Assembly: GCF_026712185.1 (NCBI RefSeq)
Contig: NZ_JAPPUX010000004.1
Coordinates: 310,001 to 374,000 of the forward strand
Direction of reading: 5' to 3'
Length of the DNA: 64,000 nt
DNA from: Nocardioides pini
Lineage (GTDB): Bacteria; Actinomycetota; Actinomycetes; Propionibacteriales; Nocardioidaceae
Shown here: positions 36,213 through 44,988 of the stretch, in pieces
Layout of the letters: each line of letters begins with the position of its first letter
Numbering within the stretch: position 1 is the stretch's first letter
Notes under the pieces: generated by a model
What the model was told of the DNA's origin: nothing
Database searches by the model: none
Seen by the model: only the letters and a program-made list of their open reading frames with translations
Program-made: the position numbers and the translations under genes

Positions 36213-38339
36213 ATGGAGAAGCGGATCGGCGTCTGCAACCTGTGCGAGGCGATCTGCGGCCTCGAGCTGACGATCGAGGGACGTGACGTCGTCGGCGTGC
36301 GCGGCAACCGGGCCGACCCCCTGTCCCGCGGGCACGTCTGCCCCAAGGGGGTGGCGATCGCCGACGTGTACGCCGATCCCGACCGGCTGCGGCGCCCGGT
36401 GCGGCGCGTCGGCGAGGGTGCCGACGCGCGGTGGCAGGAGATCGGCTGGGACGAGGCGTTCGACCTGGTCGCCGACAACCTCGCCCGCGTGATCAACGAG
36501 CACGGCGACGACGCGCTCGGCGTCTACCTCGGCAACCCCAACGCCCACAGCCTCGGGTCGATGACCCACGGCACCGCGATGTTCAAGTCGTTCCGCACGA
36601 GGAACCGCTTCTCCGCCACCTCGGTCGACCAGCTCCCCCACCAGCTCGTCGCCCACCTCGTCTTCGGCCACCAGCTCTTCCTGCCGATCCCCGACATCGA
36701 CCGGACGTCGTGGTTCCTCGTGGTCGGGGGCAACCCGATGGCCTCGAACGGCTCGTTGATGACGGTGCCCGACTTCCCCCAGCGCCTGCGCGACCTCCAC
36801 GCGCGCGGCGGGAGGATGGTCGTCCTCGACCCGCGTCGCACCGAGACCGCCAAGGTGGCCGACGAGCACCACTTCGTCCGGCCGGGCACCGACGCGTGGG
36901 TGCTGCTCGCCATGCTGCACGTCCTCACGGCCGAGGCCTCCCCCGAGACCGCGCCCACCGTGGCGTCGTACGTCGACGGGCTCGACACCGTGGTCGAGCT
37001 GGTGGCCGACTTCACCCCCGAGCGGGCGGAGGCCTTCAGCGGGCTGCCGGCGGCGGAGATCCGTCGGCTCGCGCGCGAGCTGGCGGCGGCCGACGCCGGC
37101 GTCGTCTACAGCCGGATCGGCGTCTCGGCCGGCCCGTGGGGGACGGTCTGCCAGTGGGCCGTCACCTGCCTGAACGTGCTCACTGGGAACCTCGACCGCC
37201 CGGGCGGGGCGATGTTCACCACCCCGGCGATCGACGCGGTGGGCACCGGGCTGATCGGGCGCGGGCACCACGACGCCTGGCGCTCGCGCGTCCGCGGGCT
37301 GCCGGAGACCGCGGGCGAGCTGCCCGTGGCGGCCCTGCGCGAGGAGATCGAGACGCCCGGGGAGGGCCAGGTCCGGGCGCTGCTCACCGTCGCCGGCAAC
37401 CCGGTGCTGTCGACGCCCGACGGGGCGCGGCTCGACGGGGCGCTGCGCGCCCTCGACTTCATGGCTGCCGTGGACATCTACGTCAACGAGACCACGCGGC
37501 ACGCCGACGTGATCCTGCCGCCCACCACGGCCCTCGAGCGCGACCACTACGACGTGGTGTTCCACCTGCTCGCGGTGCGCAACACGGCCCGGTTCACCCC
37601 CGCGGTGTTCGACAAGGAGGCCGACCAGCGCCACGACTGGCAGATCTTCCGCGAGGTCACGCTGCGGACGGCCGCGCGCCTGGACCGCAAGCCGCCGCTC
37701 AAGAAGCGGCTGGTCCGACGGGCCCGGCTGACCGCGAGCCCGACCTTCCTCGTCGGGCAGCTGCTGCGCCGCGGGTCGAGCGGCGTCACCCTGGCCAAGC
37801 TCCGCAAGCGACCGGCGGGCATCGACCTGGGTCCGCTCCGCGGCGGCCAGCTGCCGGCGCGGCTCCCGGCCCGCAGCAAGCGCGTCGACCTGGCGCCCGC
37901 CCTCGTGGTCGAGGACGTGGCCCGGCTCGCCGCCGTCGGGGCCCCGGCGGGCGACGAGCTGGTCCTCATCGGCCGGCGCCACCAGCGCGACTGCAACTCC
38001 TGGATGCACAACTCCGAGCGGCTCACCCGCGGCCGGCCGCGCCACCAGCTGCTGATGAACCCCGACGACCTGGCACAGCGTGCGATCGAGGACGGCTCGC
38101 GAGTCCGGGTCACCTCACGCGTCGGGTCGGTCGAGGTCGAGGTGGCCGCCTCCGACGACCTGATGCCGGGGGTGGTCTCGCTTCCCCACGGCTACGGGCA
38201 CGCCGGTGACGGCGTCCTGATGTCCCGCAGCCGCGAGGTGCCGGGCGTCTCGGTCAACGACCTGACGGACCCCGAGCTGCTCGACGTGTCGGGCAACGCC
38301 GCGCTCAACGGCGTACCCGTCGCGGTCACCGCCTGCTGA
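36213..38339 (+). CDS. Molybdopterin-dependent oxidoreductase (formate dehydrogenase-like)
   Basis: 708 residues of the DMSO reductase superfamily. N-terminal 4Fe-4S motif has Cys8, Cys11, Cys15 and Cys43; the MoCo domains follow, including NETTRHADVILPPTT (about 426-440), and a C-terminal molydopterin dinucleotide-binding domain starts near 585. It lacks a Tat signal, so it is cytoplasmic. There are no adjacent diaphorase, FdhD or cofactor genes, so electron partner and substrate are unknown. I could not assign the Mo ligand residue with confidence. Confidence 0.87.
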   Translation: MEKRIGVCNLCEAICGLELTIEGRDVVGVRGNRADPLSRGHVCPKGVAIADVYADPDRLRRPVRRVGEGADARWQEIGWDEAFDLVADNLARVINEHGDDALGVYLGNPNAHSLGSMTHGTAMFKSFRTRNRFSATSVDQLPHQLVAHLVFGHQLFLPIPDIDRTSWFLVVGGNPMASNGSLMTVPDFPQRLRDLHARGGRMVVLDPRRTETAKVADEHHFVRPGTDAWVLLAMLHVLTAEASPETAPTVASYVDGLDTVVELVADFTPERAEAFSGLPAAEIRRLARELAAADAGVVYSRIGVSAGPWGTVCQWAVTCLNVLTGNLDRPGGAMFTTPAIDAVGTGLIGRGHHDAWRSRVRGLPETAGELPVAALREEIETPGEGQVRALLTVAGNPVLSTPDGARLDGALRALDFMAAVDIYVNETTRHADVILPPTTALERDHYDVVFHLLAVRNTARFTPAVFDKEADQRHDWQIFREVTLRTAARLDRKPPLKKRLVRRARLTASPTFLVGQLLRRGSSGVTLAKLRKRPAGIDLGPLRGGQLPARLPARSKRVDLAPALVVEDVARLAAVGAPAGDELVLIGRRHQRDCNSWMHNSERLTRGRPRHQLLMNPDDLAQRAIEDGSRVRVTSRVGSVEVEVAASDDLMPGVVSLPHGYGHAGDGVLMSRSREVPGVSVNDLTDPELLDVSGNAALNGVPVAVTAC

Positions 38340-38354
38340 GGTCGGCCGGGGGCG

Positions 38355-38789
38355 TCAGGCGCTGACGTCGCCCAGGACGGCGAGCACGTCGTCCGGGGTC
38401 TGCGCCGCGTCGAGCGCCGCGATGCTGGCGTCGTCGGTGAAGGCACCGGCGAGCGCCTGCAGCACGGTCAGGTGGTCGTCGCCCGCGCCGGCGATGCCGA
38501 CGACGTAGCGGGCCGGGCTGCCCTTCCAGTCGATCGGCTCGTCGTAGCGGACGAACGAGATCGCGGTGTGGCGGATCAGCGCCTTCGCCTCGTTGGTGCC
38601 GTGCGGGATGGCGAGGCCGTTGCCCATGAACGTCGAGACCGAGGTCTCGCGCTCGTGCATGGCGTCGACGTAGGCCTCGTCGACCGCACCGCTCGCGACC
38701 AGCAGCCGGCCGGCCTCGGTGATCGCTGCGTCCCTGTCCGTGGCCCGGCCGCCGAGGACGATGGCCTCCCTGCTCAGTACGTCGCTCAT
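38355..38789 (-). CDS. mtlF: PTS mannitol-type IIA component
   Basis: 144 residues. Receives phosphate from HPr on His63 in the GLAIPHGT motif (58-65) and passes it to the IIB domain of the mannitol transporter. As a free-standing IIA it matches MtlF. It follows mtlA across a 157-bp gap holding a hairpin. Polyol specificity is by family and neighbour only. Confidence 0.9.
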   Translation of the reverse strand: MSDVLSREAIVLGGRATDRDAAITEAGRLLVASGAVDEAYVDAMHERETSVSTFMGNGLAIPHGTNEAKALIRHTAISFVRYDEPIDWKGSPARYVVGIAGAGDDHLTVLQALAGAFTDDASIAALDAAQTPDDVLAVLGDVSA

Positions 38790-38886
38790 CTGGCGTCTCT
38801 CTTCCTCGCAGTGTCGGTGGGTGGGAAATCAGGGGTGGAGCCATGAGACCACACGCCCGCGTCGGCGGGTGGTCACCGAAGGTCGG

Positions 38887-38915
38887 GCCCGGCCCCCACG
38901 GGGGGAGGGCCGGGC
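38887..38915 (-). terminator. Hairpin between mtlA and mtlF
   Basis: 9-bp arms GCCCGGCCC (38887-38895) and GGGCCGGGC (38907-38915) extended by an inner C-run/G-run. It could attenuate or process the mtlA-mtlF transcript. Confidence 0.45.
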
Positions 38916-38946
38916 TCGACCGCCCGGAGAGTCCTGACGCCGGGCG

Positions 38947-40455
38947 TCAGGTGCCGTTGTTCTCGCGGACCAGCTCCACGATCTCGTCGTAGCGCGGGCT
39001 GGCCATGAAGTTGTCGACCGAGACGTGCTCGGCGGACGGTGTCTTCTGGCGGGCCCGGTCGGTGAGGTCCTGGTGGCTCACCACGAGGTCGTAGCTGTCG
39101 TCGAGGTTCGCGATCGCCTTGTTGACGACCGTCACCTCCGGGTGTCCGGCGTCCTGGATCTTCTTGCGGAGCACCGAGGCCCCCATGGCCGAGGACCCCA
39201 TGCCGGCGTCGCAGGCGAACACGATGTTGCGGATCTCGCGGGTCGCGGTCGCCGTGGCCGTGGCGGCACCACCGGTCAGGGCACTGGCGACCGACGACTT
39301 CTTGCCCTTGTTGGCCTCCATCTGGGCGGTCGCCGCGGTGAGGTCGCCCTCGTCGTCGGACTTGTCCATCTTCAGCAGCACCGACGCCACGAGGAGCGTG
39401 ACGGCCGCGGCGCCGAAGACACCGAGGGTGACACCCAGGTAGTCACCCCTGGCCGTCTGGGCGTACACGGCGAAGATCGAGCCGGGGGCGGCGGGCGCCC
39501 GGAGGCCGACGTCGAACCCCACGTTGATCGCGACGCCGGTCATGCCGCCGGCGATCATGGCGAGGATCAGGCGCGGCTTCATCAGCACGTAGGGGAAGTA
39601 GATCTCGTGGATGCCGCCGAAGAACTGGATGATCGCGGCACCCGGGGCGGTCGCCTTCGGCACTCCCCGGCCGAAGAACGAGTACGCCAGCAGCAGGCCG
39701 AGGCCCGGTCCGGGGTTCGCCTCCAGCAGGAACAGCACCGACTTGCCGGTGTCCGCGGCCTCGGCGAGACCCAGCGGGGTCAGCACGCCGTGGTTGATGG
39801 CGTTGTTGAGGAAGAAGACCTTGGCGGGCTCGATGACGATCGAGGTGAGCGGCAGGAGGCTGTTGTCCACCAGCCACTCGACCGCGTTGCCCAGGACCTC
39901 CATGACCTCGTTGACCACGGGGGCGACGACGTAGAACCCCAGGAGCGCCATCACGAAGGCCAGGATCCCGGCCGAGAACATGTTGACGAGCATCTCGAAG
40001 CCGGCCTTGACCTTGCCGTCCCAGATGGCGTCGAGCCGCTTCATGACGTAGGCCGACAGGGGGCCGAGGATCATCGCGCCGATGAACATGTGCACCTGGC
40101 CGAGCGGCGGGTCGCCGGCCGGGAGGTCGGCGTTGAAGTTGGCCACCAGCAGGTCGGACCCCGCGATCGCACCCATCACCGCGAAGCCACCGACCACGGC
40201 ACCGCGGTCGCCGTAGACCATGCGGCCGCCCGTCGCGGCGATGAGGATGGGCAGGGCGTAGTGGATGATCGGGCCGACCATCGTGGCGAGGTCAGCGTTC
40301 GGCAGCCAGCCGACGTCGATGACCAGGGCAGTGAGCAGTCCCCACGCGATCAGTGCCGGGATGTTGGGCATGATCATGTTGGAGAGGAACGTGCCGAACT
40401 TCTGCACGCGCACCCGAGCACCGGAGCCGGTGGGGGCCTGGAATTCAATGGCCAT
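38947..40455 (-). CDS. mtlA: PTS mannitol-type IICB transporter
   Basis: 502 residues. IIC membrane domain (about 20-365, several helices; conserved GGIHEIYFPYVL near 285) translocates the polyol; IIB domain (about 408-502) has the phospho-Cys415 in FACDAGMGSSA. The IIA domain is separate (mtlF). ATG 40455 has GGAGGA 8 nt upstream. The operon has its own promoter and direct-repeat operator. Substrate mannitol is by family; a related hexitol is possible. Confidence 0.92.
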   Translation of the reverse strand: MAIEFQAPTGSGARVRVQKFGTFLSNMIMPNIPALIAWGLLTALVIDVGWLPNADLATMVGPIIHYALPILIAATGGRMVYGDRGAVVGGFAVMGAIAGSDLLVANFNADLPAGDPPLGQVHMFIGAMILGPLSAYVMKRLDAIWDGKVKAGFEMLVNMFSAGILAFVMALLGFYVVAPVVNEVMEVLGNAVEWLVDNSLLPLTSIVIEPAKVFFLNNAINHGVLTPLGLAEAADTGKSVLFLLEANPGPGLGLLLAYSFFGRGVPKATAPGAAIIQFFGGIHEIYFPYVLMKPRLILAMIAGGMTGVAINVGFDVGLRAPAAPGSIFAVYAQTARGDYLGVTLGVFGAAAVTLLVASVLLKMDKSDDEGDLTAATAQMEANKGKKSSVASALTGGAATATATATREIRNIVFACDAGMGSSAMGASVLRKKIQDAGHPEVTVVNKAIANLDDSYDLVVSHQDLTDRARQKTPSAEHVSVDNFMASPRYDEIVELVRENNGT

Positions 40456-40507
40456 GCTGATGTCCTCCAGTCGAACGCGGGGGTGAGCCCCGTCACATGA
40501 TGTCGCG

Positions 40508-40537
40508 ATTAAACCTCACGTTCGGGCATGTTGCCAA
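40508..40537 (-). promoter_or_regulatory. mtlA promoter (TTGGCA - 18 bp - TTTAAT)
   Basis: -35 TTGGCA at 40537-40532 and -10 TTTAAT at 40513-40508 on the minus strand, spacer 18 bp. The start of transcription would be about 45 nt before the mtlA ATG. Confidence 0.65.
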
Positions 40538-40562
40538 GCATTCGGGCATGATTTGTGCCCGA
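40521..40562. promoter_or_regulatory. Direct/inverted repeat operator of mtlA
   Basis: TTCGGGCATG occurs at 40521-40530 and 40541-40550, exactly 20 bp apart, and an inverted copy (TGCCCGA) ends at 40562. One copy lies in the promoter spacer and one just upstream of -35. Confidence 0.6.
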
Positions 40563-40579
40563 CCTTGTGGCTTTGTCTG

Positions 40580-42316
40580 CTAGCCGCCCAGCTGGCTGTC
40601 GAAGAGAGCCCGCTCGACGTCGCCGTTCCACGTGCCTCCGGGGCCCAGCTTCGCGGCGACCTCCGGGAGGCTCTCCCCCAGCTCGTCGAGCCCCATGAGG
40701 GGCAGGTCGTGGATCTGGGGGAAGATCAGCACCTTCCCGGAGTAGCTCCCGTCGACCAGTGCCTGGAGGCCGTCCTTGGCCGCCCGCATGCCGCCGACGG
40801 CACCCACGATGGATCCCGGCGAGAGCGCACCCTGGTCGGCCAGGTCCACGACCTGCTGCTGGTCGTGGATGGTCAGTCCCGACGTCCCGGTGTACTGCGC
40901 GTTGTCCAGGTAGACCGCGCTCAGGTTCATCGGCGCCATCGTGCCGTTGGGGACACCGGCGAAGAAGACCAGCATGCCGTCGGACCGCATCAGGGTGTCG
41001 GCCTCGGCCATCACCGCGGCGATGGGGACGCTGACCACCACGTCGTCGGCCCCCCGGCCGTCGGTGAGCTCCATGACGAAGTCGCGGAGGGACCGGTCGG
41101 CGGTCTGGGAGTTGAAGGTGATCAGCTCGCAGCCGTTGCTCTCCGCCAGGTGGGCCAGCCGGTCCTCGAGAGCCTTCAGGCGTTCGTCGCTCACCTCCGT
41201 GGCGACGATCCTGCGGGGGCCGTCCGGCTGCTGGATGGCGCGCTGCACGTGCATCAGCCCCATGGGGCCGCCGGCGCCCACGAAGACGGTCGTGCCCCCG
41301 GAGCGCAGGTCGCAGCGGTTGCGCGCCTCGCCGTAGGAGGCGGCGATGTCCGGTCCCCGGCCGCCGATGTAGGCGGTGTAGTCGTAGTGCAGCCGGCCCA
41401 CGTCGGTGTCCACCAGGCCGTCCAGCTCGGTCTCGCCGACCAGGTTGAGGGTGCCACGCCGGGCGATGCGGGTGGCCACGGCGCCCACCGTCGCCGCGGA
41501 GCGGGGGTCGAGCATGACGATGTCGTCGAAGCCGGCGCCCCCGGTCAGCTCGTCCACCAGCGCCTGGTGGTCATCGGTGCCGAGGCCGTCGCGCACGACC
41601 GTCGTGGCGGACGTGGCCTCCACCAGCCTCGCCACGGAGTCGGGGACGTCGGTCAGGACGATGGTGGCCGGCGCGTCCAGGCCGGCGGAGAAGGCGTACT
41701 CCCGCTCGTCGCCGGGCCGGCCGACGATCCACATCGTCCCGCCGGACCTGGGCTCGAGGCGGCGACGCTGCGTGTAGGCAGCCATCACGCACCCCCACGG
41801 CTCCAGCGTCGAGGCCTCGGCGTACCCCATCGTGTCGGGGAGGGGCAGCAGGCAGGCACCGTCGTCGGTGTCGAGCATCTCGGTGCCCATCAGGTGGTAC
41901 TGGATCAGCCCGCCGGGGATGGTGTAGCCGTACGCCGTGCTCTTGCCGTCCTGGTAGATGTCGGGCTGCACGGCCAACCGCTGGCCGGGGTGGTAGCGGT
42001 CCTTGAGGTGGTCGCCGACCTCGATGACGGTGAGGCTCACCTCGTGCCCCAGCCGGGTGGGCTCCTTGGCCAGGTCACGGTTGTAGAGCTTCGGGTGGCT
42101 GCCGCCCTGGCGCATGATCTTCACGTCGGAGAAGCAGAGGCCCACGCTGTCGATGCGGACCAGCATGTGGTCGGCGTCGGGCCTGGGGACCGGGACCAGC
42201 TCGGGCTGGCCGTCCCGGCCCATGTTCTCCTCGCCCGCGCCCCACAGGTGCCAGGCCCACGCCTCGTCCGGCAGGTCGAGGTCGGCCGCCCGGTAGCGGT
42301 CATACGCTGATGTCAT
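40580..42316 (-). CDS. MDR-superfamily zinc-type dehydrogenase with duplicated Rossmann region
   Basis: 578 residues against about 350 for ordinary medium-chain dehydrogenases. Catalytic zinc ligands are Cys (SVGLCFSD, about 57-64) and His-Glu (RLGHEVSL, about 88-95), but the structural four-Cys zinc lobe is missing. Two nucleotide-binding regions follow: GGTMWIVGRPGDERE (about 193-207, degenerate) and TTVFVGAGGPMGLMHV (about 345-360, intact GxGxxG). Closest in feel to SorE-type hexose/hexitol-phosphate reductases. Position before mtlA and lack of a normal mtlD suggest polyol-phosphate oxidation. GGAGGA precedes the start. Confidence 0.72.
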   Translation of the reverse strand: MTSAYDRYRAADLDLPDEAWAWHLWGAGEENMGRDGQPELVPVPRPDADHMLVRIDSVGLCFSDVKIMRQGGSHPKLYNRDLAKEPTRLGHEVSLTVIEVGDHLKDRYHPGQRLAVQPDIYQDGKSTAYGYTIPGGLIQYHLMGTEMLDTDDGACLLPLPDTMGYAEASTLEPWGCVMAAYTQRRRLEPRSGGTMWIVGRPGDEREYAFSAGLDAPATIVLTDVPDSVARLVEATSATTVVRDGLGTDDHQALVDELTGGAGFDDIVMLDPRSAATVGAVATRIARRGTLNLVGETELDGLVDTDVGRLHYDYTAYIGGRGPDIAASYGEARNRCDLRSGGTTVFVGAGGPMGLMHVQRAIQQPDGPRRIVATEVSDERLKALEDRLAHLAESNGCELITFNSQTADRSLRDFVMELTDGRGADDVVVSVPIAAVMAEADTLMRSDGMLVFFAGVPNGTMAPMNLSAVYLDNAQYTGTSGLTIHDQQQVVDLADQGALSPGSIVGAVGGMRAAKDGLQALVDGSYSGKVLIFPQIHDLPLMGLDELGESLPEVAAKLGPGGTWNGDVERALFDSQLGG

Positions 42317-42371
42317 GCTTCCTCCGTCTCGGGTTGGATGGAGCCTCCGAGGACATCACCAGCGCCGCGGG

Positions 42372-42390
42372 CCGGAGACAGGTCTCCCGG
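42372..42390 (-). terminator. Weak hairpin after ptsI
   Basis: Core arms GGAGAC/GTCTCC with a 2-nt centre, flanked by CC/GG pairs, about 40 nt after the ptsI stop on the minus strand. Short, so doubtful. Confidence 0.35.
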
Positions 42391-42428
42391 GGCCGGTCCC
42401 GCCCGACAGGGGCGAGGAGTTCGTCGGC

Positions 42429-44120
42429 TCAGTGCCCGAGCAGCTCGCGGACAGCGGCACGGGCGGCCATCGGGTCGGGGGCGCCGAGCGCGGCCTCGGC
42501 CGCCGCCTCGCACGTCTCGAAGGTGACCCTGCCGAGCTGGGCGCCCACCGGCCGTACGGCGCGTGCGGCCATGGAGAGCGAGGTGATGCCCATCCCGATC
42601 AGCGCCGTCGCGAGCAGCGGGTCGGCGGCCGCCTCGCCGCAGACCCCCACCGGCTTGCCGGCCTCGGTGCCGGCGTGGGCGGTGATCGCGATCAGCTGCA
42701 GCACCGCCGGCTGCCAGGGGTCGGTGAGGTGGGCGAGGTCGGTGGCCATCCGGTCGGCGGCCATGGCGTACTGGGTGAGGTCGTTGGTGCCGATGGAGAG
42801 GAAGTCGACGACCTCGAGCATCCGGTGCGCGAGCAGGGCCGCGCTGGGGATCTCGACCATCACGCCGGCCTTGAGCCCGCGGGCGCGGACCTTGGCGGAG
42901 AAGTCCGCGGCCTCGGCGACGGTCGCGACCATGGGCGCCATCACCCACGTCTCGGTGCCGGTGCGCTCGGCCGCCGCGGCGATGCCGTCGAGCTGGCGCT
43001 CCATCAGGCCGGGGTTGTCGAAGCTCAGCCGGAGGCCGCGGACGCCCAGGGCGGGGTTCTCCTCGCCCTGGTGGGTGGCGAAGGCGATGGGCTTGTCGGA
43101 CCCGGCGTCGAGGGTGCGGACGACGACGTAGCGCCCGTCGGAGTAGGGCGCGAGGACCCTGGCGTAGATGTCGGCCTGCTCCTCGACGCTGGGCTCCTCC
43201 TTGCGGTCGAGGAAGCACAGCTCGGTGCGGAACAGGCCGACGCCCTGCACGGGCTCGCCGCCTGCGGACTCCGCGCTGGCACCGTCGGCGACGTTGGCGA
43301 GCAGCTTGACCGGCATCCCGTCCGACGTCGACGCCGGACCGCTCCAGCTCGCGAGCTCCTCGCGCAGCCGGTGGCTCTCCTCGACCCGCGAGCGCGCCTC
43401 GTCGGGATCGGTGCCCTGCTCGATGGTGCCGGTCTCGCCGTCCACGACCACGAACGTCCCGGCCGGGAGCTCCATGACGCCGGCTGCCCCGACCACGCAC
43501 GGGATGCCGAGCTGGCGGGCGATGATCGCCGTGTGGCTGGTGGCGCCGCCGCGCTCGGTGACGAGCGCCGTGACCAGCTCGGGGTCGAGGCCGGAGGTGT
43601 CGCTCGGGGCCAGGTCCTCGGCCACCAGGATCGACGGCTCGCTCGGGGTCGGCACCCCGGGAGCGGGCTCGCCCACGAGGTGCGCCACCACGCGTCGCTC
43701 GATGTCGCGGAGGTCGGTGACGCGCTCGGCCATCAGGCCGCCCATGTTGGTGAAGATGGTGACGAACTGCTCGACCGCACCCTGCACCGCGGCGACCGGA
43801 CCCTGCCCGGCCTGGAGGTTCTTCGCCACGCCGGAGCGCAGGCCCTTGTCCCGGGCCAGCCCGGCGCTCGCGGTCAGCACCTCGGCCGCCGCGCCCTGGG
43901 CGGAGGCCGCCTTGCTGGTGAACGTGTCGGCCACGGCGGCGACCGCCTCGTCGTACGCCCCCAGCGCGGCGTCGGCGTCGGGGAAGTCGCCGTCCCCGAA
44001 GCGTGCGATCGCGTCCGGCGAGACCTCGCCGCGCACGTGGAGGACAGGTCCGGCGGCGACTCCCGGGACGACCGGGGTCCCGCTGAGCGTGGTCGCGGAT
44101 GACTCGGCGGATGTGGTCAT
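42429..44120 (-). CDS. ptsI: Phosphoenolpyruvate-protein phosphotransferase (PTS enzyme I)
   Basis: General PTS component that takes phosphate from PEP and gives it to HPr. 563 residues. The phospho-His is His196 in GGATSHTAII; the PEP-binding domain has DFLSIGTNDLTQYAMA and the catalytic Cys in VCGEAAADP. Start ATG 44120 is preceded at 6 nt by TACGGT with a TTGCTT -35, so leaderless. The much longer open frame upstream overlaps fruR and fruK and is not real. Divergent from the fructose operon, whose last gene is HPr. Confidence 0.95.
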   Translation of the reverse strand: MTTSAESSATTLSGTPVVPGVAAGPVLHVRGEVSPDAIARFGDGDFPDADAALGAYDEAVAAVADTFTSKAASAQGAAAEVLTASAGLARDKGLRSGVAKNLQAGQGPVAAVQGAVEQFVTIFTNMGGLMAERVTDLRDIERRVVAHLVGEPAPGVPTPSEPSILVAEDLAPSDTSGLDPELVTALVTERGGATSHTAIIARQLGIPCVVGAAGVMELPAGTFVVVDGETGTIEQGTDPDEARSRVEESHRLREELASWSGPASTSDGMPVKLLANVADGASAESAGGEPVQGVGLFRTELCFLDRKEEPSVEEQADIYARVLAPYSDGRYVVVRTLDAGSDKPIAFATHQGEENPALGVRGLRLSFDNPGLMERQLDGIAAAAERTGTETWVMAPMVATVAEAADFSAKVRARGLKAGVMVEIPSAALLAHRMLEVVDFLSIGTNDLTQYAMAADRMATDLAHLTDPWQPAVLQLIAITAHAGTEAGKPVGVCGEAAADPLLATALIGMGITSLSMAARAVRPVGAQLGRVTFETCEAAAEAALGAPDPMAARAAVRELLGH

Positions 44121-44126
44121 GGACAC

Positions 44127-44156
44127 ACCGTAGAACACCCGGTTGTTGACAAGCAA
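44127..44156 (-). promoter_or_regulatory. ptsI promoter (TTGCTT - 18 bp - TACGGT), leaderless
   Basis: -35 TTGCTT (44156-44151), -10 TACGGT (44132-44127), spacer 18, then 6 nt to ATG 44120. The -35 lies inside a TGTTG-N5-CAACA dyad. Confidence 0.65.
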
Positions 44157-44181
44157 CACATTCGGGACTAAAACAACACAT
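44144..44181. promoter_or_regulatory. Putative DeoR-type operator between ptsI and fruR
   Basis: Dyad TGTTGACAAGCAACA (44144-44158) and two copies of CAACACAT (44154-44161, 44174-44181) exactly 20 bp apart. It covers the ptsI -35 and lies upstream of fruR, so autoregulation and PTS control by the DeoR protein is likely. Confidence 0.6.
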
Positions 44182-44220
44182 ACACAGATCGCCGGGTCGA
44201 GGCACGTGGAAGGTGGACCG

Positions 44221-44988
44221 ATGTACGCGGAGGAGCGCCAGCAGGCGATGGCCCACCTGATCAGTCGGCGCGGCCGGCTCTCGGTGGTCCAGCTGGCCGA
44301 GCAGTTCGAGGTCACCACCGAGACGGTGCGCCGCGACCTGTCCACGCTCGACCGGATGGGCCTGGTCCGACGCGTCCACGGCGGCGCCGTCCCGGCCGGC
44401 TCGCTCACCGTCATCGAGTCGGGCATCGGCGAGCGCGACCAGTCCAACACGCAGGCCAAGGAGGCCATCGCCAATGCCGCCGTCTCCCAGCTGCCGCCCC
44501 CGGACTCGGTGGTCGTGATCGACGCGGGCAGCACCACCGCGCGCTTCGCCGCCGCGCTCCCCCGCGACCACCGCCTGACCGTCATCACCCACGCCGTGCC
44601 GGTCGCGACCCGCCTGGCCGGGCTGCCCCAGATCGAGCTCCACCTGCTGCCGGGCAAGGTGCGTCCCACGACCCACGCCGCCGTCGGTGCCGAGACGGTC
44701 GCCGCGCTGTCCGACCTGCGCGCCGACGTCGCGTTCATCGCCACCAACGGCCTCACCGTCGGGCACGGGCTGACCACCCCCGACAGCGACGAGGCGGCGA
44801 CGAAGCGGGCGATGATCGCCTGCGCGCGCAAGACCGTCGTGCTGGCCGACTCCACCAAGCTCGGCGTCGAGACCGCCGTCCGGTTCGCGACCCTCGACAG
44901 CCTCGACGTGCTCGTCACCGACAGCGACGTCGAGCCCGCCGACCGACGGGCGCTCGAGAGCGCCGGCATCGAGGTGGTGGTCGCATGA
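44221..44988 (+). CDS. DeoR/GlpR-family transcriptional regulator of the fructose operon
   Basis: 255 residues: N-terminal winged helix (about 5-55) with VVQLAEQFEVTTETVRRDL and the family signature RRVHGGAV, then a sugar-phosphate sensing domain with VVVIDAGSTTARFA and a C-terminal VLADSTKLG motif. Start ATG 44221 has GAAGGTGG upstream. Coupled to fruK by ATGA. By analogy with FruR proteins, the effector is probably fructose-1-phosphate or fructose-1,6-bisphosphate. Confidence 0.88.
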   Translation: MYAEERQQAMAHLISRRGRLSVVQLAEQFEVTTETVRRDLSTLDRMGLVRRVHGGAVPAGSLTVIESGIGERDQSNTQAKEAIANAAVSQLPPPDSVVVIDAGSTTARFAAALPRDHRLTVITHAVPVATRLAGLPQIELHLLPGKVRPTTHAAVGAETVAALSDLRADVAFIATNGLTVGHGLTTPDSDEAATKRAMIACARKTVVLADSTKLGVETAVRFATLDSLDVLVTDSDVEPADRRALESAGIEVVVA

